From NCBI GenBank assembly GCA_025055435.1, contig JANWWN010000007.1, positions 1-53,815 of the forward strand: a DNA stretch of 53,815 nt. The letters are read 5' to 3'. Shown here in pieces: positions 45,294-52,070 of the stretch. The stretch comes from Cyclobacteriaceae bacterium (GTDB taxonomy: Bacteria; Bacteroidota; Bacteroidia; Cytophagales; Cyclobacteriaceae). The notes under the pieces are model-generated. The model made no database searches. It had not been told where the DNA came from and saw only the letters and a program-made list of their open reading frames with translations. The number at the start of each line of letters is the position of its first letter. The first letter of the stretch is position 1. The position numbers and the translations under genes are program-made.

Positions 45294-45313
45294 CCTATCT
45301 TGCTCAAGATAGG
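45294..45313. promoter_or_regulatory. Perfect palindrome in the mlaE/SDR divergent promoter
   Basis: CCTATCTTG-CT-CAAGATAGG: 9-bp arms around a 2-base centre, in a gap of only 46 bases. It lies directly downstream of an exact minus-strand -7 element, TATTTTTG (45314-45321), so it covers the expected mlaE transcription start. It could be a repressor operator or a hairpin at the mRNA 5' end. Confidence 0.6.
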
Positions 45314-45321
45314 CAAAAATA
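45314..45321 (-). promoter_or_regulatory. Promoter -7 element for mlaE-mlaF
   Basis: Exact TAnnTTTG (TATTTTTG) on the minus strand; expected start near 45307, inside the palindrome. Confidence 0.6.
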
Positions 45322-45331
45322 ATAATCAACC

Positions 45332-46039
45332 ATGAATAAGCTGATTATCGTAACCGGAGGCAGCAAAGGCATAGGCCGGGCAATTGTTGAAAAGTTCATG
45401 TCAAATGGCTTTGACGCAGTTACCTGTGCCCGCAAACAGAACGAATTAAATGCGATGGAAAGTGAATTGAAAATACGTTATCCGGGCTGCTCTTTTTATT
45501 ATCAGGTTGCCGATGTCTCGCGTCCGGATGAGGTGAAAAAGTTTGCTTCGTTTATTCATTCGCTCAACCGGAAGGCAGATGTCCTCATCAACAATGCCGG
45601 TTATTTTGTACCAGGCTCCATTGCCGATGAACCGGAGGGCAATCTGGAAAGCATGATGAATGCAAATTTATTCAGTGCGTACCACGTAACGCGCGCGCTG
45701 CTTCCGGCTATGAAGCAAAACCGCAGCGGTCATATTTTTAACATGTGCTCCATAGCCAGCATTAAAGCCTATGCCAACGGAGGCTCATATGCCATCACCA
45801 AATTTGCTTTACTGGGCTTTTCAAAATGTTTGCGCGAAGAGCTAAAAGAATGGAACATCCGGGTAACGGCTGTGCTGCCCGGTGCTACGCGCACCGCCAG
45901 TTGGGACGGTGTTCACCTTCCTGATGAACGTTTTATGAAACCCGAGGATGTTGCCGATATGGTTTATGCCGCATGGGCCGTATCGGAGCGCAGTGTAGTG
46001 GAGGAAATTTTAATCCGACCGCAACTGGGCGATATCTGA
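45332..46039 (+). CDS. Short-chain dehydrogenase/reductase
   Basis: 235 aa classical SDR. Seen: cofactor motif TGGSKGIGRAI near residue 8, NNAG, the catalytic Ser in MCSIASIKAY, and YAITK (Tyr and Lys). It lacks an acidic residue right after the second strand (TCARKQNE), which favours NADPH. Substrate unknown. Divergent from mlaE. Confidence 0.92.
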   Translation: MNKLIIVTGGSKGIGRAIVEKFMSNGFDAVTCARKQNELNAMESELKIRYPGCSFYYQVADVSRPDEVKKFASFIHSLNRKADVLINNAGYFVPGSIADEPEGNLESMMNANLFSAYHVTRALLPAMKQNRSGHIFNMCSIASIKAYANGGSYAITKFALLGFSKCLREELKEWNIRVTAVLPGATRTASWDGVHLPDERFMKPEDVADMVYAAWAVSERSVVEEILIRPQLGDI

Positions 46040-46132
46040 ACGAAAAGCTGATTACAGTCGATTTAAAAATGTTACCGGTCAGAAGGGTAAAAGAATTTGA
46101 CCACCTGCAGAACAAAAGCGTGGTTTATCGGT

Positions 46133-46140
46133 TAATTTTG
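46133..46140 (+). promoter_or_regulatory. Promoter -7 element for ispG
   Basis: Exact TAnnTTTG (TAATTTTG). Transcription would start about 46146, so the first in-frame start codon after it is GTG 46158. Confidence 0.55.
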
Positions 46141-46157
46141 TGGTAAATAGTTTCTGT

Positions 46158-48152
46158 GTGAACCCATCTGTTTCACATTTCCGTCAATACTGCGAAAGTC
46201 TGGTACAATACAAACGCAGAAAATCCATTGAGGTAAACATTGGCGATGTTCCGCTCGGAGCGCACCACCCCATCCGCATCCAGTCTATGACAACGGTGGA
46301 TACCATGGATACGCAGGGTTCGGTGGAGCAGGTTATCCGCATGGTAAACGCCGGATGTGAATACGTGCGCATTACGGCTCCTAGCATTAAAGAAGCGCAG
46401 AATCTGGCAGAGATAAAAAAGGAGCTTCGAAAGCGCGGGTACACCGTGCCCCTCATTGCCGATATTCATTTTACACCCAATGCAGCCGAGTTGGCTGCGC
46501 GCATTGTTGAGAAGGTGCGCATCAATCCGGGAAATTATGCCGACAAAAAACGTTTCGAAGTAATTGAATATACCGACAGCGCCTACGAGGCTGAACTGCA
46601 ACGCATCCGTGAAAAATTTACTCCTCTGGTTAAAATTTGCAAGGAATATGGAACAGCCATGCGCATCGGCACGAACCACGGCTCGCTGTCCGACCGCATT
46701 ATGAGCCGATACGGTGATACACCGCTGGGTATGGTTGAGTCGGCATTGGAGTTTTTGCGTATTTGTGAAGACCTGAATTATTACAACATCGTCCTTTCCA
46801 TGAAAGCCAGTAACCCGCTGGTAATGGTTGAAGCTTACCGGTTGTTGGTAAAAAAACTTGACGAAGAAGGTTTGAAACCGTATCCGCTTCACCTGGGAGT
46901 TACCGAGGCGGGAGAAGGTGAGGACGGACGCATTAAATCGGCAGCCGGTATAGGTACTTTACTTGAAGACGGGCTGGGCGATACCGTTCGTGTTTCGCTT
47001 ACGGAAGAACCGGAGTACGAAGCACCTGTGGCACGCATGCTTGTTGATCGCTACGCCAATCGTGCAACACACAAACCAATACTTCCTGTTAAAGAAATTC
47101 CGATTGATCCGTATGTGTACAATCGCAGATTAACACATGAGGTGGTAAACCTGGGCGGGCACCATGTACCTCGTGTGATAGCCGATTTAAGTCAAGTTCA
47201 GATAACCGATTATAAAGATTTGCGTTGCATCGGGCATTTTTATTTGCCCGAGCCGGATAAGTGGCGGATGAATGACCAGGGTGCCGATTATGTGTACACC
47301 GGAAAGAAGCCCATTCCATTCATGTTGCCCAACGGCTTAAAAGAGATTCGTGATTACGCAGTTTGGCTGCAATCCGATGACCGGGAAAATAAATTGCCCA
47401 TGTTTACGGTGGCCGAGTATCTGAAAGCATCGGTTCTTCATCCTCAAATCAATTTCGTTTATTTCTCCATCGATGAAGTGCAACCTGAGTTGCTTGCGAA
47501 ATTAAAACATGACCGTACAGTAGTAGCAGTTATCCAAACCGATAATGCTCATGCCATGGCTGAACTGCGAAGGTTGTTCTTCTTACTAATTGAGAACCAG
47601 GTTCATATTCCAGTAGTGATTCACCGTGTATACGAACAAACCGATGAAGATCATTTTCGTTTGTATGCCGCCACCGATGCCGGAGGTTTGTTTATTGACG
47701 GTCTGGGCGATGGCATAATGCTGCGGTTCGGGAATGCCTCATCCAAAGAATTGATGCTGCGTGATGCGGATGTAGCCAACAAAACTGCTTTTGGTATTCT
47801 ACAGGCTACGCGCACGCGGATGTCAAAAACCGAATACATTTCCTGTCCTTCCTGCGGTCGCACCTTGTTTGATTTGCAAAGTACAACAGCCATGATACGC
47901 AAGCGTACCGACCATCTGAAAGGTATTAAGATTGGTATTATGGGTTGTATTGTTAATGGTCCGGGTGAGATGGCCGATGCCGATTACGGCTATGTGGGCA
48001 GCGGGCCTTCGCGAATTACCCTCTATCGCGGAAAGGAAGTGGTGAAAAGGAACGTTCCTTCCGAACAGGCTGTTGATGAATTGATTAATCTGATAAAAGA
48101 AGACGGCAACTGGGTGGAACCCGAAGCCATTGAACAACACATGTATGAATAA
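46158..48152 (+). CDS. ispG: 4-hydroxy-3-methylbut-2-enyl diphosphate synthase, large form
   Basis: 664 aa. It makes HMBPP from MEcPP in the MEP isoprenoid pathway with a [4Fe-4S] cluster. Seen: N-terminal TIM-barrel part (IQSMTTVDTMD, ADIHFTPNAA), an inserted domain of about 250 residues typical of the large bacterial/plant form, and C-terminal Fe-S ligands Cys563, Cys566 and Cys597, with NGPGE carrying Glu604. There is no ATG near the start. The frame begins at GTG 46140, but that codon overlaps the -7 element; GTG 46158 is downstream of the likely transcription start, so I use it. It overlaps the next gene by 8 bases. Confidence 0.93.
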   Translation: MNPSVSHFRQYCESLVQYKRRKSIEVNIGDVPLGAHHPIRIQSMTTVDTMDTQGSVEQVIRMVNAGCEYVRITAPSIKEAQNLAEIKKELRKRGYTVPLIADIHFTPNAAELAARIVEKVRINPGNYADKKRFEVIEYTDSAYEAELQRIREKFTPLVKICKEYGTAMRIGTNHGSLSDRIMSRYGDTPLGMVESALEFLRICEDLNYYNIVLSMKASNPLVMVEAYRLLVKKLDEEGLKPYPLHLGVTEAGEGEDGRIKSAAGIGTLLEDGLGDTVRVSLTEEPEYEAPVARMLVDRYANRATHKPILPVKEIPIDPYVYNRRLTHEVVNLGGHHVPRVIADLSQVQITDYKDLRCIGHFYLPEPDKWRMNDQGADYVYTGKKPIPFMLPNGLKEIRDYAVWLQSDDRENKLPMFTVAEYLKASVLHPQINFVYFSIDEVQPELLAKLKHDRTVVAVIQTDNAHAMAELRRLFFLLIENQVHIPVVIHRVYEQTDEDHFRLYAATDAGGLFIDGLGDGIMLRFGNASSKELMLRDADVANKTAFGILQATRTRMSKTEYISCPSCGRTLFDLQSTTAMIRKRTDHLKGIKIGIMGCIVNGPGEMADADYGYVGSGPSRITLYRGKEVVKRNVPSEQAVDELINLIKEDGNWVEPEAIEQHMYE

Positions 48153-48360
48153 CACATCCGGGCAATCAGGGCAGGAGCGCAGCAGACTGCGCGAATTTTT
48201 TCAACTGAATGAAGTTCTGACTTACTTCTTTCGTAAAAAAGATCCGAGCAGGCCTACGGGTTTTAACCTAAAAGCCATGCATACCATCAACAAAATATCC
48301 ATGCTCATGTTTTTGGTATGCCTCATCGTCATTCTAAAACGCTGCGTATTCGGATACTGA
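48145..48360 (+). CDS. DUF6728-like small membrane protein
   Basis: 71 aa from ATG 48145, which lies within the last codons of ispG. Seen: a polar N-terminus, the stretch VLTYFFRKKDPSRPTGFNLKAMHTINKIS, and a C-terminal hydrophobic segment (MLMFLVCLIVILKRCVF). This matches the DUF6728 pattern I know from Bacteroidota. Function unknown; overlap with ispG suggests coupled translation. Confidence 0.75.
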   Translation: MNNTSGQSGQERSRLREFFQLNEVLTYFFRKKDPSRPTGFNLKAMHTINKISMLMFLVCLIVILKRCVFGY

Positions 48361-48464
48361 TTTGGAAGTCTGTTATGTAATAATTGAGCTCTCAATTTTT
48401 TGGTATTTGATTTTCAATAGGTTACCTTTTCGGATAAACCAAAATATCTTCTGGTACAAATCGT

Positions 48465-48472
48465 TATTTTTG
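48465..48472 (+). promoter_or_regulatory. Promoter -7 element for the 48489 lipoprotein gene
   Basis: Exact TAnnTTTG (TATTTTTG) ending 16 bases before the ATG. Confidence 0.6.
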
Positions 48473-48488
48473 TCCGATAAGCGCCCTC

Positions 48489-49424
48489 ATGGTTCGTTGG
48501 CTTTGGTTCCTTTTGCCTGTTTTGCTAATCCTGGCTGCTTCGTGTACCCAGAAGATGGTATGTCCGGCCTACCAGAGCGCTTTTATTTACGATAAGAATG
48601 AGTTGCGCAAGCGTTTCAGTTACTTTAATGAAGATTCTACACCCAAAGTTTTAACTGCCAGTAAAAACAAGTATCTCATCGCTGATCCGGTTCCGTATAA
48701 AAAGAAAGTCCGACAGATGGCTACCGTGCAGGCCCGGCCGATGAACCCTGTTGTTCCTGATTCGCTGCAGGAAGGAAGTGAGGTAACAAAAGCGGAACTG
48801 GATGCCGCTGCACGTTCGGTAATTGATTCCGTCTATATTCCAAATACTGCGCCTGTAGCCGACACTGCAATTGCCGAGCCCGAGCCTTATGTAATTACCA
48901 AAGACCGCGAGGTGCGGGTGCTGAAGTACAATTTTCCCGATAGCCTGAAATTCGATACGCAAACCGGTAAATATGTTCCTGAAAAGCCTAAATACTATGT
49001 GGTACACATAGGCTATGATATTGATCAGGATAATTACATGTGGTACCTGCGTGATGTACTGGTATTACCCGATGTTCGTCTGGCGCGTCAGCAGGCTGAA
49101 GAAACCGCAAAAAAAGAAGCAAGAAAAAGCAAAGGCATAAGAGGGTTTTTCAATAAGTTGTTTAAGAAGAAAAAGAAAGAAAAAGCGAAAGATACCATGC
49201 AGGAAGATCAAAAGCCGCGGCCGCGAACAGAAGAAGAGGAGTATCAGATTAATTTCGATGAGCCCGACCAACCGCGCGACTCAGCAGCAGCTACGCCACC
49301 TTCAGTTCCTGCAGCCCCTTCAAAAAAGAAATCACCGTTTTCTTTCCTGAAGAGGAAAAGCAAGCAGCCAGATCAGCCTTCCAACAGGCAACTGCAGCGC
49401 AAGGAAGAAGACGACGGCTTTTAA
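48489..49424 (+). CDS. Lipoprotein with basic low-complexity tail, unknown function
   Basis: 311 aa. Signal sequence LLPVLLILAASC with Cys19 as the lipidation site. A folded middle follows (about 30-210), ending in a beta-rich stretch YYVVHIGYDIDQDNYMWYLRD. The C-terminal third is low-complexity: Lys-rich (LFKKKKKEKAKD), acidic-Gln (EEEEYQINFDEPDQP), Pro/Ala-rich, and a second SPFSFLKRKSKQP. It is likely an outer-membrane or periplasmic lipoprotein. I do not recognise a family. It converges with the SRAP gene across a 15-base gap. Confidence 0.75.
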   Translation: MVRWLWFLLPVLLILAASCTQKMVCPAYQSAFIYDKNELRKRFSYFNEDSTPKVLTASKNKYLIADPVPYKKKVRQMATVQARPMNPVVPDSLQEGSEVTKAELDAAARSVIDSVYIPNTAPVADTAIAEPEPYVITKDREVRVLKYNFPDSLKFDTQTGKYVPEKPKYYVVHIGYDIDQDNYMWYLRDVLVLPDVRLARQQAEETAKKEARKSKGIRGFFNKLFKKKKKEKAKDTMQEDQKPRPRTEEEEYQINFDEPDQPRDSAAATPPSVPAAPSKKKSPFSFLKRKSKQPDQPSNRQLQRKEEDDGF

Positions 49425-49439
49425 AGCACGCAACAGTTC

Positions 49440-50135
49440 TTAATCGAATAAAGTGAGATTTCCGTACTGATCAGCAGGTGGTGCAGGGGTGATTAGTGAG
49501 GATACATCAACTGCAGGATTAGCAATTCGCGGACTCACTGTATAAAAATTCATTTTTTCGTCCGGATAGGCTACTAACTGTCCTCTCAATAACACCAGGT
49601 CATCGGTTTTCGATAACCAAACCTCCTCACTTGCCTCATCCAGGATAACGGGCATGCGGTCTGTTACTTGGGCTACCAGCGTGTTGGCTGGCATGGTTAT
49701 CACGGAGAAGGTATGAACCGAATCACCATCATCGGTTTCGAATTCTTCCCAGATGCCGGCCATGGAAAAAAGACCTTCGCTTACCACAAACCGGTAAGGT
49801 ATGGAAGTTTTTTTTCCGGTTTTTTTCCAGGCATAAAATCCGTCAGCCGGAATGATGCAACGCCTTCTCAGTAAATTTGATGCAAGTGCAGGGCGTTCGA
49901 GTAAACTTTCGAGGCGTGTGTTGATTAGTTTTTCAGCCAGCGGTTTGTTAGCCGACATTTTTGCGGGTCGGCCCCAGTAGAACGTGGATAGCCCCCGCGG
50001 CCCCTCAGCTGTAATAACCGGTAACAATTGTGTGGGTGAAGCGTTGTACCGCAACCTGTAGTGTTCAGGAACTTCCGCTTTAAACCGAGCTGCAACTTCT
50101 TCTGCTTTAGCGGTAATGGTGTAACGGTCAATCAT
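49440..50135 (-). CDS. SRAP-fold protein lacking the catalytic residues
   Basis: 231 aa, clearly in the SRAP (YedK/HMCES) family that forms a thiazolidine crosslink to abasic sites in single-stranded DNA. Family stretches present: RYNASPTQLLPV, YWGRPAKM, INTRLES, RRCIIPADGFYAWKK and VTDRMPVIL. But Cys2 is Ile (MIDRYT instead of MCGRY), the catalytic Glu (usually GFYEW) is Ala102, and the His before DRMP is Thr158; only Asn72 is kept. So the peptidase and crosslinking chemistry should be absent. It overlaps the YheT-like gene upstream by 4 bases. It may bind DNA or regulate, or belong to a diverged subfamily. Confidence 0.85.
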   Translation of the reverse strand: MIDRYTITAKAEEVAARFKAEVPEHYRLRYNASPTQLLPVITAEGPRGLSTFYWGRPAKMSANKPLAEKLINTRLESLLERPALASNLLRRRCIIPADGFYAWKKTGKKTSIPYRFVVSEGLFSMAGIWEEFETDDGDSVHTFSVITMPANTLVAQVTDRMPVILDEASEEVWLSKTDDLVLLRGQLVAYPDEKMNFYTVSPRIANPAVDVSSLITPAPPADQYGNLTLFD

Positions 50136-51073
50136 GCGGAAAAAAACTCAACAGCCTGCAATTCCGACCAATATACGCCATTTGAATTGAATTGTGCGAA
50201 GCCTACGTGACCTCCGCGGTCGGGTGAAAAGAACCTGACATGAGGGTGTTCTCTCAGTTTATTTACCGGGAAGCATGCTTCGCTTAAAAACGGATCGTTG
50301 CGTGCGTTGATAATCCGTGTGGGCACCTCAATACTTTCTACAAAATGCAACGAGCTGCAGGACTCGTAATACTCCCGGGCATTTTTAAAACCATGCAGCG
50401 GAGCTGTGTAGCGATCGTCAAATTCCTGCAGTGTTTTTATGCGGCTCAGGTATTTCACGTCCAGCTCTTTCCGGAATCTGGCCTTACGTCTGATTTTCTC
50501 TTTCAGGCTGATAAGGAATTTCAGGGCGTAAATGCGGTTGCGAGGTTGTGAAATGGTAATACAACTGGTGTATAAATCAAGCGGCACCGAGAAAACAATA
50601 GCCTGACGGATGGCTGCAGGCCGTTCGCGTTTTTCACCGAGGTATTTCAGCGTAAGATTGCCGCCCAGGCTGAATCCCACTAATCGTAACGACCGATATC
50701 CTTTGTTGAGCGCATGCCGAATAACCAGGTCCAGGTCATCTGTTGCACCACTATGGTAAAAACGAAGTTGGCGATTCATTTCTTCACTGCATCCGCGGTA
50801 ATTCCAGGCCAGCACATCAAACCCGGAAAGAAACAACGCCCGAGCCATACCCCGAACATAAGCCCGATGGGTGTTTCCTTCAAGTCCATGAGAAATAATA
50901 ACCAGATCGGATGAGTTCTGTGTTAGCCAGTCGAGGTCAAGAAAGTCATCGTCATCAGTAATGATGCGTTCACGCTGATAGGGCCTGAAATTGATGTTAC
51001 GGAACAGTGCCGGGTAAATGGTTTCAACATGTCCGTTAATCAGGAAAAATGGAGGCTTATAGATATAGCTCAC
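50132..51073 (-). CDS. YheT-family alpha/beta hydrolase
   Basis: 313 aa cytoplasmic esterase-like hydrolase. Seen: SHGLEGNTHRAYVRGMA, the YRGCSEEMN loop, the nucleophile elbow GFSLGGN, the acid in NARNDPFLS and the catalytic His in RGGHVGF. It belongs to the YheT/ABHD1-3 branch. Substrate unknown. It lies between terC and the SRAP-like gene, with 4-base ATGA overlaps on both sides. Confidence 0.9.
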   Translation of the reverse strand: MSYIYKPPFFLINGHVETIYPALFRNINFRPYQRERIITDDDDFLDLDWLTQNSSDLVIISHGLEGNTHRAYVRGMARALFLSGFDVLAWNYRGCSEEMNRQLRFYHSGATDDLDLVIRHALNKGYRSLRLVGFSLGGNLTLKYLGEKRERPAAIRQAIVFSVPLDLYTSCITISQPRNRIYALKFLISLKEKIRRKARFRKELDVKYLSRIKTLQEFDDRYTAPLHGFKNAREYYESCSSLHFVESIEVPTRIINARNDPFLSEACFPVNKLREHPHVRFFSPDRGGHVGFAQFNSNGVYWSELQAVEFFSA

Positions 51074-51882
51074 TGCTGTTCAACCGATTGCAGGTCTTCG
51101 TTTTCCGTAATCACTTCTTCCTCGCGGCGCTTTTTTTCTCTTCGGCCACGCACCCGGATGTTTACCATTTCAATAAGCAGCGAAAAGGCAACAGCAAAGT
51201 AAATGTAGCCTTTAGGAATTTCATATTCCAGGCCCTCAAGAAACAACATGAATCCAATGAGGATAAGGAATCCGAGAGCCAGTACTTCCATAGAAGGATG
51301 CCGGTGAATAAAGTCGCTGATTTTGCCAGAGAACAGCATCATGATTCCGATGGAGATGATAACCGCAAAAATCATAATGATAACCTGATTGGTAAGTCCG
51401 ACGGCGGTTAATATGGAATCGAAGGAGAATATGATATCGATGAGAATAATTTGCAGTATTACACCGGTTACGTTGACTTTGGCTTTATCAACTGTAATTA
51501 CTTCATCTTCACCCTCCATTTCGTGATTGATTTCGCGGGTGCTTTTGGCAATGAGAAATAGTCCGCCAAAGCCAAGAATCAGGTCACGGCCGCTAAACCC
51601 GTGTTCGGCGTTAACATACTTATGCAGAAATTCCGGCAAAATATCTCCGACTGTAAAAAGAGGCTCGGTAAAAGTTATTACCCAGGTAATGCTGAGTAAC
51701 AGCAGGATACGTACCAGCATGGCAAGCAGCAGGCCCATGTTGCGGGTGCGTGCCCGGATTTCAACCGGCAGGCGGTTGGAAATAATAGAAATGAAGATGA
51801 TGTTATCGATGCCAAGCACAACCTCGAAAAAGGTTAGCGTAAGCAAGGCCAGCCATGCTTCGGCATGTAAAAAAACTTCCAT
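51070..51882 (-). CDS. TerC-family membrane protein
   Basis: 270 aa with about seven hydrophobic segments. Seen: the family pattern FFEVVLGIDNIIFISIISNRLP near residue 20 and IILIDIIFSFDSILTAVGL later, each with the conserved acidic residue in a membrane helix. Members (TerC, Alx, YkoY) act in metal export, notably manganese, or membrane-protein metalation. The C-terminus is Arg/Glu-rich and cytoplasmic. First gene of a three-gene unit with the hydrolase and SRAP-like protein. Confidence 0.93.
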   Translation of the reverse strand: MEVFLHAEAWLALLTLTFFEVVLGIDNIIFISIISNRLPVEIRARTRNMGLLLAMLVRILLLLSITWVITFTEPLFTVGDILPEFLHKYVNAEHGFSGRDLILGFGGLFLIAKSTREINHEMEGEDEVITVDKAKVNVTGVILQIILIDIIFSFDSILTAVGLTNQVIIMIFAVIISIGIMMLFSGKISDFIHRHPSMEVLALGFLILIGFMLFLEGLEYEIPKGYIYFAVAFSLLIEMVNIRVRGRREKKRREEEVITENEDLQSVEQQ

Positions 51883-52070
51883 TCGGGGGTTGTTTGCGGT
51901 TTAAAAATAGCGGAAGGGCAGCATAAGCGCAACGGTTAAGCGGTTCTTTTAAAGGTTTCTTTTGAGGATTAATGGAATGGATTGCTTCTGAAGGCTGACC
52001 TAAAGCCAAACTCGAAAAGCCGACTTTTCCAGTACTGAAAATCAAGCGAGGCTATCATTTAAATTATGCC

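Noticed and set aside
46173-46892. 239-residue frame antisense to ispG
   Set aside because: Shadow of ispG codon usage; no motifs and it overlaps the well-supported catalytic part.
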